Shown: piece by piece, positions 1 to 6,781 of the stretch | Numbering within the stretch: position 1 is the first letter of the stretch | Layout of the letters: every line of letters begins with the position of its first letter | Origin: JALRHH01 sp964638875 | GTDB taxonomy: Bacteria; Patescibacteriota; Saccharimonadia; Saccharimonadales; JALRHH01 | NCBI GenBank assembly: GCA_964638875.1 | Contig: CAZXBL010000019.1 | Coordinates: 1-17,688 of the forward strand | Length of the DNA stretch: 17,688 nucleotides | Reading direction: 5' to 3' | The notes under the pieces: generated by a model | The model's input: the letters and a program-made list of their open reading frames with translations, nothing else | What the model was told of the DNA's origin: nothing | The model's database searches: none | Program-made: the position numbers and the translations under genes

Positions 1-710
1 CGATCATCACAAGAAGCACGACCAATACCCATAAGCGCAGATCCGGCGCTACTCATCACTGTTTTAACATCTGCAAAGTCGAGGTTAATCAGACCGTGTA
101 CAGTAATTAGATCAGAGATACCTTGGACACCTTGGCGTAGTACATCGTCGGCTACCTTGAATGCCTCAAGTAGCGGAGTCTGGCGATCAATAGTCTGCAG
201 TAGGCGGTCATTAGGTATAACAATAAGTGTGTCTACTGAACCGCGGAGGTTAGCGATAGCTGTGTCAGCGTTGCGACGACGCTTGTCACCTTCGAACGCA
301 AAGGGTTTAGTTGCGAATCCTACAACAAGCGCTCCGCTATCCTTGGCTACTTCAGCTACAACGTGACCAGCGCCACTACCAGTACCGCCACCAGCACCTA
401 TAGTAATAAATACCATATCTGCCCCTACAAGAGCCTTTTTGATGTCTTCGATTGATTCCCGAGCTGCCTTTTCACCAACAGTCGGATCTGCTCCCGCGCC
501 AAGTCCTCGAGTAGTATCGCTACCGATATGGATTTTGGTTTGAGCCTTTGAGTAGTGTAATGCCTGGGCATCAGTATTAACAGAGATGAATTCAACGTTC
601 TCAACGCCTGCCTCAACCATACGGTTAACCGCAGCGCCGCCGGCGCCGCCCACACCAATTACCTTTATACGAGCAAACGTTTCAATAGCTGGTGCAACTT
701 GTTGTGGCAT
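1..710 (-). CDS. ftsZ: Cell division GTPase FtsZ (C-terminal part cut off by window edge)
   Basis: Tubulin-like GTPase that polymerises into the cytokinetic Z-ring at midcell. 236 N-terminal residues are visible. The nucleotide-binding glycine motif GGGTGSG is at about residues 108-114, an earlier glycine-rich turn GVGGAGG is near 19-25, and the T7-loop NLDFAD, whose acidic residue completes the neighbour's active site, is at about 209-214. The C-terminal subdomain and the tail that binds FtsA lie beyond the left edge. The ATG at 710 was chosen because an AAGGAAGGG purine tract lies upstream and the protein then begins like other FtsZ proteins. It lies 78 nt downstream of ftsA on the same strand and has its own consensus-like promoter in that gap, so it can be expressed apart from ftsA. 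The family call is certain. Confidence 0.97.
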   Translation of the reverse strand, partial: MPQQVAPAIETFARIKVIGVGGAGGAAVNRMVEAGVENVEFISVNTDAQALHYSKAQTKIHIGSDTTRGLGAGADPTVGEKAARESIEDIKKALVGADMVFITIGAGGGTGSGAGHVVAEVAKDSGALVVGFATKPFAFEGDKRRRNADTAIANLRGSVDTLIVIPNDRLLQTIDRQTPLLEAFKVADDVLRQGVQGISDLITVHGLINLDFADVKTVMSSAGSALMGIGRASCDD

Positions 711-747
711 TCCTTGAATCCCTTCCTTATGGAGTTATCTAGATTGG

Positions 748-776
748 AGTATACCTGAAGCAGACTATCTGTTCAA
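748..776 (-). promoter_or_regulatory. Predicted ftsZ promoter
   Basis: On the minus strand TTGAAC (771-776) and TATACT (748-753) are separated by exactly 17 nt. Transcription would start near 741, leaving a leader of about 31 nt that contains the purine-rich Shine-Dalgarno AAGGAAGGG. This is a leadered promoter, unlike that of ftsA just upstream. Confidence 0.6.
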
Positions 777-788
777 ATATCAGGTTAC

Positions 789-2018
789 TTAGCGCTTAAA
801 TTTCTTGAGTAGACCATCGATCATACCGAACACATTACTGTTTGGCTGACCGCTTGTCATTCCCTCTGATGGTAATAATAACATATCAAGAATCATCAAG
901 CCGACCGCTGTTGAATATTCTGGGTCTTGGACAGTATCGATTAAACCGCCCATGGGCTGTAGTTTACCTACGCGCGATGCTAACTGAAGCTTATCCTTGG
1001 AAAAGTTCGAAATTCCTGGGAGTTTAGAGGTGCCTCCTACAAAAACTACCCCACCAGGTAACTTACGCGAACGGTGGATCTTCTTTAGTTCCTTGTCAAC
1101 AAGCTCAAGTAGTTCCTCCACACGTGCTTCGGTGATGAGATGCACATCATCGGCTTCGAAGAAGTGCTTGCGACCATCATGCTCTACATTAATCCTACCC
1201 TTGGGGCGATCTTCTTGCAGTGATGCGTACTTCACCTTAACCTGTTCTGCTATATCGAGGTCAGTTTTGAGACCAATTGCCAGATCATTAGTAATATTGA
1301 TACCGCCTACTGGGATAACTGCTACGTGTTGGACCTCACCATCTTCCACAACTACCAGGTTTGTAGTACCGGCACCGATATCAAGTAACAAGGTGCCTGA
1401 CTCTTTCTGTTGGCGATTTAGGACTGCCTCGGCTGAAGCAAGGCTAGATACGGTGCGGTGTAACGGGGCGACGCGTGCTTTGTCTAGTACACTATCAAGA
1501 TTCCTGAGCGCTGGTGACGAAGCAGTAACGATATGAGTGTCTACCTCTAGTCGTATGCCATGCATGCCAACAGGGTCCTTGATATTGTCTTGCCCATCTA
1601 CACTGTAGTTCTTGGCGAAGACTTGGATAATTTCCCTATTTGGCGGCAGCTGCACAATTGTGGCGGCTTCTTCAACACGCAGGCGATCATTGTCATCAAT
1701 TTCACGATTTGCAGCACTAATAGCGATGACACCCTTGGAATTTATGCCGCCCACCTGCGCACCATTCACATTCACTGTAGCTGCCTGGATATGTACACCT
1801 GAGACCCGTTCCGCTTCGGTAACAGCTTTGACAACTGCCTCAACAACGTCATCAAGATGTACGATATTACCTTTACGCATACCTAGGTTAGGTGCGCTAC
1901 CATGCCCAATAACAGACAGGCGAGCGTTGTCGGTGCCCTCCAGCATACCAACGACGCAGCGAACTGAACTGGTACCAATGTCCAGACCAAAATAATGTTG
2001 CGATGATTGATCGCGCAT
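789..2018 (-). CDS. ftsA: Cell division protein FtsA, actin-like membrane tether for FtsZ
   Basis: Actin/Hsp70-fold ATPase that anchors FtsZ filaments to the membrane and recruits the divisome. The phosphate-1 motif (FGLDIGTSS) is at about residues 10-18. A second nucleotide loop (LLLDIGAGTTNLVVV) lies mid-protein and the adenosine motif (VVFVGGTSKLPG) near the C-terminus. The last residues, MIDGLLKKFKR, form a short basic amphipathic tail, the membrane-targeting helix typical of FtsA. Length is 409 residues, normal for the family. The frame can be opened at a TTG at 2054, but that TTG is the -35 hexamer of a good promoter whose -10 ends 6 nt before the ATG at 2018. The ATG start gives MRDQSSQHYFGLDIG and a leaderless mRNA. 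It is upstream of ftsZ, the usual order. Confidence 0.95.
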   Translation of the reverse strand: MRDQSSQHYFGLDIGTSSVRCVVGMLEGTDNARLSVIGHGSAPNLGMRKGNIVHLDDVVEAVVKAVTEAERVSGVHIQAATVNVNGAQVGGINSKGVIAISAANREIDDNDRLRVEEAATIVQLPPNREIIQVFAKNYSVDGQDNIKDPVGMHGIRLEVDTHIVTASSPALRNLDSVLDKARVAPLHRTVSSLASAEAVLNRQQKESGTLLLDIGAGTTNLVVVEDGEVQHVAVIPVGGINITNDLAIGLKTDLDIAEQVKVKYASLQEDRPKGRINVEHDGRKHFFEADDVHLITEARVEELLELVDKELKKIHRSRKLPGGVVFVGGTSKLPGISNFSKDKLQLASRVGKLQPMGGLIDTVQDPEYSTAVGLMILDMLLLPSEGMTSGQPNSNVFGMIDGLLKKFKR

Positions 2019-2024
2019 GCAAGC

Positions 2025-2054
2025 AGTATACCGCTTAAGGACGCCTAAAGACAA
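2025..2054 (-). promoter_or_regulatory. Predicted leaderless promoter of ftsA
   Basis: Minus strand: TTGTCT (2049-2054), 18-nt spacer, TATACT (2025-2030), then 6 nt to the ATG at 2018. The expected start of transcription falls on the first base of the ATG. No Shine-Dalgarno-like sequence is present. Confidence 0.6.
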
Positions 2055-2091
2055 ACCATTCTAGCTTGTCACTAATAGCCTAGTAAAACTG

Positions 2092-2841
2092 CTAGAGAGC
2101 GGTCAGGATTTCACTACCGTCTTCTGTGATTAGGACGGTATGCTCAAAGTGTGCCGCCAAAGAGTTGTCGACTGTACAGATAGTCCAGTGATCCTTAGCA
2201 ACATATATCTTCTCGCCGCCTAGTGTAGCCATGGGCTCTATCGCTACGGTCATACCAGGCTGAAGCAGCGTACCGCTGCCGGCCTTGCCGTAATTAGGAA
2301 TATCTGGTGCCTCGTGCATACTATGGCCAATGCCATGCCCAACCAGCTCACGGACAATACCAAGTTTCCCTGCCTTTAATACTGACTCAACTGCTGCTGC
2401 TATATCACCAGTTTTAACAGGACCAGTAATGGCATTAATACCGGCATAGAGACTCTTTTCAGTGAACTCAAGAAGACGTTGCTTGTCACCTGTTGGCTCT
2501 TCATCAATGATCATGGTAAATGCACTGTCGGTCTTCATCCCATTGAAGGTAATCACTAGATCAAAACCGACCACATCACCTTTTTGCAGAACATAATCAG
2601 TCGGGATGCTGTGTACCACCTGGTTGTTGGTTGAGATACATATGCTAGCTGGGAAGTTTACTTCTGCAGTTTTGTAGGTAGGGATTGCGCCGTATGCTTT
2701 GATTTCACTCTCTACCCATTCAGATAATTCAAGCTCACTAACCCCCGCTATCACTCGCTTCTTTAGGTCGCGAAAAATAGCAGCAATTATTTTGCCGCCT
2801 TCTCTCATAGCCTGAAGTTCTTGTGGGGTTTTCTGGTGCAT
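2092..2841 (-). CDS. map: Type I methionine aminopeptidase
   Basis: Removes the initiator methionine from nascent proteins, acting after the peptide deformylase also encoded in this window. Length 249 residues, typical of the short type I enzymes without an N-terminal zinc finger. The pita-bread fold metal ligands are visible: Asp in VGFDLVI, Asp in KTDSAFT, His in the GHGIGHSMHE block, Glu in AIEPMA, and Glu in HFEHTVLITEDG. The substrate-site histidine is in VVHSIPTD. The ATG at 2841 comes one base after the adk stop (TAA-G-ATG) and lacks a Shine-Dalgarno, so it is probably translated by reinitiation after adk. The adk-map pairing is common in bacteria. Confidence 0.96.
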   Translation of the reverse strand: MHQKTPQELQAMREGGKIIAAIFRDLKKRVIAGVSELELSEWVESEIKAYGAIPTYKTAEVNFPASICISTNNQVVHSIPTDYVLQKGDVVGFDLVITFNGMKTDSAFTMIIDEEPTGDKQRLLEFTEKSLYAGINAITGPVKTGDIAAAVESVLKAGKLGIVRELVGHGIGHSMHEAPDIPNYGKAGSGTLLQPGMTVAIEPMATLGGEKIYVAKDHWTICTVDNSLAAHFEHTVLITEDGSEILTAL

Positions 2842-2842
2842 C

Positions 2843-3379
2843 TTAAACCGACGCGATTGCTTTTACGATGTTCTCGTGGATCGTTTCTATGTCGCCCTCG
2901 CCGTTAATCTCAAACACTGGTACTCCGTTTGCCTTCAGATCGTCTAGGATTGGCTGTGTAGCATTTTCATATTCCCGGAAACGCTCACGAATAACCTCTT
3001 CTTGATCGTCCTGTCGACCACGCTGCAGTAAACGATCAAGTACTACTTCCTCAGAAGCTTGCAGGTGAATAACAGCGGTAATTTCGAGTTGGCCATGACG
3101 ACGTTGCGATAACAACCAGTCTGCCTGGGCGAGTGTTCGAGGAAATCCATCCATCACAAATTCGTGCTCCGTATCCACGATCCTAAATATTTTCTGCACC
3201 AAGGAAATAATTTCTGTGTCATCAAGTAGTTTACCTTCGAGCATCTGCCGACGACGTTCACCAGATATAAGCATACGCAGGAACTCACCTGTTGAGAGCC
3301 ATGGATAGCCAAGTCTATCTGCAAGTAACCGTCCCTGTGCACTTTTACCAGAACCGGCAACACCCATAAACACGATCAC
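2843..3379 (-). CDS. adk: Adenylate kinase (short, LID without zinc finger)
   Basis: Interconverts ATP plus AMP and two ADP, balancing adenylate pools in the cytoplasm. The P-loop GVAGSGKS is at residues 6-13. The AMP-binding segment STGEFLRML follows, then DGFPRTLAQADWL (adenylate kinase signature) and the arginine-rich LID/core segment (RGRQDDQEE, RERFREYE). At 178 residues it is shorter than the roughly 215-residue enterobacterial enzyme and has no four-cysteine LID. The GTG start at 3379 is supported by a strong AGGAGG nine bases upstream. It sits 46 nt after yqeY and one base before map. A broader nucleoside monophosphate kinase specificity cannot be excluded from sequence alone. Confidence 0.9.
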   Translation of the reverse strand: MIVFMGVAGSGKSAQGRLLADRLGYPWLSTGEFLRMLISGERRRQMLEGKLLDDTEIISLVQKIFRIVDTEHEFVMDGFPRTLAQADWLLSQRRHGQLEITAVIHLQASEEVVLDRLLQRGRQDDQEEVIRERFREYENATQPILDDLKANGVPVFEINGEGDIETIHENIVKAIASV

Positions 3380-3425
3380 AAGGTTACACCTCCTGACAGT
3401 ACATTATTGACAGATATAGGATAAA

Positions 3426-3878
3426 TCATACGAGCCTTGCCTTTACGGCTAAAGCAATACGACTACCGTCAACACTTGCTCCTACAATTGATTTGATCTT
3501 ACCAATAGCCTGGCCCATTTGAGCCTGAGAAAGACCCCCTAGCTCTGCGACTACCTGATCAACAACCTCGTTGAGTTCCTCATCAGACAACTGTGCCGGC
3601 AAGTATTGCTCGATGATTCGTTTCTCAAGTAGCTCTGCGTCGGCGCTTTCTTGGCGATTACCCTGGGTGTACATGTCGGCGCTTTCTTGGCGCTTTTTTG
3701 CTTCCTTACTAAATAGACTAATGATTTCAGTGTCAGGAAGCCCCTCTTCACGAAGACCTTTGGCAACCTCAACGTTTAAAATTGCCGCTTTTAAGCCACG
3801 TAGTGTAGTGGCCAGGGCCTTATCACCACCAAGGAGTGCAGCTTTCAGATCCGCGTCTAATTGTTCCTTAATACTCAT
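3426..3878 (-). CDS. yqeY: GatB/YqeY domain protein
   Basis: Small helical protein of the YqeY family, related to the tRNA-binding tail domain of the amidotransferase subunit GatB. A role with tRNA is suspected for the family but not established. Length 150 residues with family hallmarks: an N-terminal MSIKEQLDADLKAA helix, LRGLKAAILNVEV, EIISLFSKEAKKRQES, EKRIIEQYLPAQLS and the final GQAIGKIKS...GSRIALAVK. The frame can be opened at a TTG at 3902, but an extended -10 element ends 7 nt before the ATG at 3878, which also gives the conventional N-terminus. It ends in TGA, consistent with the standard code. It lies first in a yqeY-adk-map group. Confidence 0.9.
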   Translation of the reverse strand: MSIKEQLDADLKAALLGGDKALATTLRGLKAAILNVEVAKGLREEGLPDTEIISLFSKEAKKRQESADMYTQGNRQESADAELLEKRIIEQYLPAQLSDEELNEVVDQVVAELGGLSQAQMGQAIGKIKSIVGASVDGSRIALAVKARLV

Positions 3879-3885
3879 TACTTTA

Positions 3886-3915
3886 AATATAACAGAGAAC
3901 AAGAAGAGATTCCAA
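3886..3915 (-). promoter_or_regulatory. Predicted leaderless promoter of yqeY-adk-map
   Basis: Minus strand: TTGGAA (3910-3915), 18-nt spacer, TATATT (3886-3891) with an extended TG dinucleotide at 3893-3894, then 7 nt to the ATG at 3878. The predicted transcript begins at or one base before the start codon, and no Shine-Dalgarno is present. Confidence 0.6.
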
Positions 3916-3982
3916 CCTGTTTTGCTTGCGAATTAAAGGCATATATAAAACAAGCTAGAATTTCTCCTAGCATTTTACAAAC

Positions 3983-4004
3983 AAAAAGAGCCCCGCAGGG
4001 CCCT
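3983..4004 (-). terminator. Rho-independent terminator of rpsU
   Basis: Read leftward, AGGGCCC pairs with GGGCTCT (one G-T wobble) around a 4-nt loop and is followed by a run of five T. It begins 8 nt after the rpsU stop codon, so it ends that transcript before the yqeY promoter. Confidence 0.8.
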
Positions 4005-4011
4005 TCTGTGA

Positions 4012-4227
4012 TTACTTACCGCCGAGCTTAAGCTTCTTGATCTTGAGACTTTTGCGCTCGCGACGGATGATTGCCTTTTCACGACGATCACGCTTGCTCA
4101 TAGGCTTTTCGAAATACTGAGCTTGTTTAGCAGTAGTAATAACGCCAGCCTGCTGAACCTTTCGCGTAAAACGACGAATTAGGTTTTCGGTTGATTCCTT
4201 AGAATCTTTACGTGTTACTTGTATCAT
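4012..4227 (-). CDS. rpsU: 30S ribosomal protein S21
   Basis: Small basic protein of the 30S subunit, located near the anti-Shine-Dalgarno end of 16S rRNA and linked to initiation on structured or Shine-Dalgarno-poor mRNAs. The 71 residues include the family core ENLIRRFTRKVQQAGV, a FEKPMSKRDRREKA block and a lysine/arginine-rich tail (RRERKSLKIKK). The ATG at 4227 is the only reasonable start. It lies 7 nt after a -10 hexamer with no ribosome-binding site, so S21 mRNA itself is predicted to be leaderless. Its promoter fills the 40-nt gap behind the winged-helix gene, and a terminator follows the stop codon. Confidence 0.95.
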   Translation of the reverse strand: MIQVTRKDSKESTENLIRRFTRKVQQAGVITTAKQAQYFEKPMSKRDRREKAIIRRERKSLKIKKLKLGGK

Positions 4228-4234
4228 GCGAATT

Positions 4235-4263
4235 ATTCTACCTTAACAGATGTGATTTTGCAA
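4235..4263 (-). promoter_or_regulatory. Predicted leaderless promoter of rpsU
   Basis: Minus strand: TTGCAA (4258-4263), 17-nt spacer, TAGAAT (4235-4240), then 7 nt to the ATG at 4227. The whole promoter fits in the short gap after the upstream gene's stop codon. Confidence 0.6.
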
Positions 4264-4267
4264 CTAT

Positions 4268-4561
4268 TTAGTTATTAACTTGTTTGCTTTTTTGCGTAAT
4301 GCGTTGTGACTTTAACACTATACTTTGGAGTTCTTTGAAGATAGCAAAGTGCTTATTGGTCGAGTAGATCTTGGTATTACCCTGGCGTTCAGATACCAGG
4401 AAGCCAATCTTTTCGAGACGCTTCAGTTCACTCTGGATGTTGCCAGCGTCTTCTTTGATCAGCTTCGCCAGACCACGAACGTGTGTTTTGAAATCGGGGT
4501 ACTTTGCGTACACAACGATGATCTTGCGTCTAACTCGTGAAGTGATAAATACGTCTAACAT
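4268..4561 (-). CDS. Winged-helix transcriptional regulator, small CPR-type
   Basis: A 97-residue predicted DNA-binding protein. Residues 1-20 (MLDVFITSRVRRKIIVVYAK) form the first helix. Residues about 28-55 (VRGLAKLIKEDAGNIQSELKRLEKIGFL) form the helix-turn-helix with recognition helix. Residues about 56-68 (VSERQGNTKIYST) form the beta wing, and the end (NKHFAIFKELQSIVLKS) is a typical closing helix. This arrangement matches small single-domain ArsR/MarR-like regulators frequent in CPR genomes; no ligand-binding domain is visible. It has a leadered promoter with a perfect TGAC-N3-GTCA dyad over the predicted transcription start, which suggests autorepression. It is divergent from priA, whose start is 128 nt away. 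The target is not known. Confidence 0.75.
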   Translation of the reverse strand: MLDVFITSRVRRKIIVVYAKYPDFKTHVRGLAKLIKEDAGNIQSELKRLEKIGFLVSERQGNTKIYSTNKHFAIFKELQSIVLKSQRITQKSKQVNN

Positions 4562-4580
4562 AAGCTCTCTATTGTTCTAA

Positions 4581-4620
4581 TGACAACGTCAAGTATACAA
4601 CTGCCCCACTCGTATTTCAA
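4581..4620 (-). promoter_or_regulatory. Promoter of the winged-helix gene with operator-like dyad
   Basis: Minus strand: TTGAAA (4615-4620), 17-nt spacer, TATACT (4592-4597). Transcription should start near 4585, giving a leader of about 24 nt with only a weak GAGAG as ribosome-binding site. The start point lies inside the dyad TGACGTTGTCA (4581-4591, perfect 4-bp arms with a 3-bp centre), a position where a bound repressor would block initiation. Confidence 0.55.
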
Positions 4621-4651
4621 CATATTTTTGCAGAACTCTTTTGATTATGGA

Positions 4652-4681
4652 TTACTCCACATTACATCAAGGGGATATACT
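4652..4681 (+). promoter_or_regulatory. Possible leaderless promoter of priA
   Basis: TATACT at 4676-4681 ends 7 nt before the ATG at 4689. The -35 candidate TTACTC (4652-4657, 18-nt spacer) is weak. An AGGAG sequence lies only two to three bases from the ATG, too close for normal Shine-Dalgarno use. Confidence 0.4.
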
Positions 4682-4688
4682 AGGAGAT

Positions 4689-6617
4689 ATGTACTATCAT
4701 GAAGTCTTGGTTAGTAGCCAACGTTACCATGGTAATGAAGCGCTAACTTATTCCGCAGAAGAACAATTGGACGAGGGCACAGTTGTCTCTGTTCCCCTTG
4801 GCAACCAGACCGTATCGGGCTTTGTCGTACGGCAAGTTCCTAAGCCTTCTTTTACCGCAAAACCAATATCTGCAGTTATTGAAGGCAAACCTCTCCCGGG
4901 CGCCCTTATGGAACTACATGACTGGATAAAAGACTACTATCCTGGCCCTTTGGGATTAACAACACAGTTATTTCTCCCGAGCGGGCTGGGCACTAAGTCA
5001 AGGCTCAAACAATCAGATAAATCTGATGCACTCTCCCCCCAGCCCAAGTTAACCGCAGACCAGGCCAAGGCGGTGGCTAGGATATCTGGAGGCAGCGCTG
5101 GCTCATACCTACTACATGGTGAGACAGGTAGCGGCAAGACACGGGTGTATCTCGAGCTCGCAGAGACTGTGCTCGCAAAAAATCAGTCCGTTATTATCCT
5201 CACTCCTGAGATTGGTCTTACGCCTCAAATTGCTGACACTTTCAGATCAGCTTTTCCGGGTAAAGTCACCGTTATTCACTCTGAGCAAACTACCGCAAAA
5301 CGTCGCGATAGTTGGGAAAGAATTAGAAACGATGAAGGCCACCATGTGATCATTGGCCCTCGTTCAGCGTTATTTGCCCCCTTAAGTAAAATCGGTCTAA
5401 TTGTTGTAGACGAGTGTCACGACCCCGCCTACAAGCAAGATCAAATGCCCTATTACCAGACAACTAGAGTAGCTGCACAGTTAGCCCACCTACATAACGC
5501 AAAGCTCGTAATGGGCTCTGCAACCCCTCTTATTAGCGATTATTTCGCTTTTGACCAGAAGCATCTTCCGATTGTCCGTATGGAATCCGTGGCAAAAGGA
5601 TCAAGTGAGGTAGTTACCGAAGTGATTGATCTAAAAGATCGTCAACAATTCAGTAAATCCCCGTGGCTTTCTGATCAGCTAATCGCCCGCATGGAACAAG
5701 CACTTCAAAACGGTTACCAGAGCTTGGTATTTCTTAATCGCCGGGGTACAGCCAGGGTAGTTGTATGCGGTAGCTGTGGTTGGCAGGCATCTTGCCCAAG
5801 ATGCGATCTACCTTTGACCTATCACGGGGATAAGCACCACTTGCAGTGTCATACCTGTGGGTTTACTGACAGAGCGCCTGTTTCGTGTCCTGAGTGCAGC
5901 AAACCAGAGATTCAATATAAAAGTATAGGCACCAAGACACTCGTCACCGAAGTTTTACGACTCTTCCCAGAGGCAGCAGTTGCCCGTTTTGACAGTGATA
6001 ATGCTAAGCACGAAAGTATGGCAACCAATTTTGCGGACATTGCTTCAGGGAAGTTTGAAATTCTGATCGGAACACAGGTTCTTAGTAAAGGATTGGATCT
6101 TCCTTTACTTCAAGTAATTGGGGTGGTAGTTGCTGATACGGGGCTGTATTTTCCGGACTTTAGTTCTGAAGAGCGTACTTACCAGACCCTCCGTCAAGTT
6201 ATCGGTAGGGTCGGCAGAGGTCATACCGCCGGCAACGTTGTGCTTCAGAGTTACAATCCTCATAGTAGTGCGATTAAAGCAGTCACCAAGGGTAACTATG
6301 CTGACTTCTATGAGTCACAGTTAAAAGAACGTGAACTATATCATTTTCCCCCTTACTTTTTTGTACTCAAGCTCTCTGTCGAGAGAGCAGTACAGCCGTC
6401 TGCAAGGAAGGCTGCTCATGAATTGGCGACTAGTCTAATGAAGACCGGTCTTGCTATCGAGATTGTTGGTCCTTCACCGGCCTTTATCGAGAAAACTTAT
6501 AACAAGTACCGTTGGCAGATCATCGTAAAAGCAAAGCAGCGAAGTCAGCTGACTCGCGTGATTAAGCTCCTACCTAAAAATTGTTCATATGATATCGATC
6601 CTACAAATTTGTTGTAA
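4689..6617 (+). CDS. priA: Primosomal replication restart helicase PriA
   Basis: Superfamily 2 DNA helicase that recognises stalled forks and reloads the replisome. Numbered from the ATG at 4689 (642 residues), the N-terminal DNA-binding domain starts with MYYHEVLVSSQRYHG, matching the family start. Walker A GETGSGKT is at 144-151, the DExH box DECH at 241-244, and motif III (GSATP) follows. Eight cysteines in four CxxC pairs, about residues 360-403, form the two zinc sites inserted in the helicase core. The late core has IGTQVLSKGLDLP and RQVIGRVGRG. The frame extends upstream to a TTG at 4641 and an ATG at 4647, but family alignment and the promoter position favour 4689. It is somewhat shorter than the roughly 730-residue E. 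coli protein. Confidence 0.95.
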   Translation: MYYHEVLVSSQRYHGNEALTYSAEEQLDEGTVVSVPLGNQTVSGFVVRQVPKPSFTAKPISAVIEGKPLPGALMELHDWIKDYYPGPLGLTTQLFLPSGLGTKSRLKQSDKSDALSPQPKLTADQAKAVARISGGSAGSYLLHGETGSGKTRVYLELAETVLAKNQSVIILTPEIGLTPQIADTFRSAFPGKVTVIHSEQTTAKRRDSWERIRNDEGHHVIIGPRSALFAPLSKIGLIVVDECHDPAYKQDQMPYYQTTRVAAQLAHLHNAKLVMGSATPLISDYFAFDQKHLPIVRMESVAKGSSEVVTEVIDLKDRQQFSKSPWLSDQLIARMEQALQNGYQSLVFLNRRGTARVVVCGSCGWQASCPRCDLPLTYHGDKHHLQCHTCGFTDRAPVSCPECSKPEIQYKSIGTKTLVTEVLRLFPEAAVARFDSDNAKHESMATNFADIASGKFEILIGTQVLSKGLDLPLLQVIGVVVADTGLYFPDFSSEERTYQTLRQVIGRVGRGHTAGNVVLQSYNPHSSAIKAVTKGNYADFYESQLKERELYHFPPYFFVLKLSVERAVQPSARKAAHELATSLMKTGLAIEIVGPSPAFIEKTYNKYRWQIIVKAKQRSQLTRVIKLLPKNCSYDIDPTNLL

Positions 6618-6690
6618 TATCTATGACAATATAAAGATTTTGCATCTGTTATAGCAACTCACGAACTAGCCAGATTGTTGAACACAAATG

Positions 6691-6730
6691 AATAACTATA
6701 CGATTTCTGTACGGAATAATCGTAGTTATT
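6691..6730. repeat. Inverted repeat / hairpin between priA and def
   Basis: AATAACTA (6691-6698) and CGATT (6701-6705) pair with AATCG (6718-6722) and TAGTTATT (6723-6730): 13 base pairs with a 2-nt bulge and a 12-nt loop. No T-run follows in either direction, so it is not a standard terminator. It could protect the priA 3' end or be a protein-binding site upstream of the def promoter. Confidence 0.5.
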
Positions 6731-6743
6731 ATAACCACAAGCA

Positions 6744-6772
6744 TTTTCTGTTATCCTAGCTTACGTTATACT
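6744..6772 (+). promoter_or_regulatory. Possible near-leaderless promoter of def-fmt
   Basis: TATACT (6767-6772) ends 9 nt before the def ATG; a start on a purine at 6779-6782 would leave a leader of 0-3 nt. The -35 candidate TTTTCT (6744-6749, 17-nt spacer) is weak. An alternative extended element, TG-T-TATCCT (6749-6757), would give a leader of about 18 nt. No Shine-Dalgarno is visible. Confidence 0.4.
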
Positions 6773-6781
6773 GTTACGAGC

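Noticed and set aside
997..1995. Plus-strand frames opposite ftsA
   Set aside because: Ser/Thr-rich shadows of a well-supported ftsA; no start signals or family similarity.
2055..2094. Terminator after map
   Set aside because: Scattered CTAG repeats are present but no stable stem with a T-run is seen; the short gap instead holds the upstream part of the ftsA promoter region.
4641..4688. TTG 4641 or ATG 4647 as priA start
   Set aside because: PriA proteins begin near MYYHEVLV; the upstream codons cover a putative promoter and add 14-16 atypical residues. Not fully excluded.
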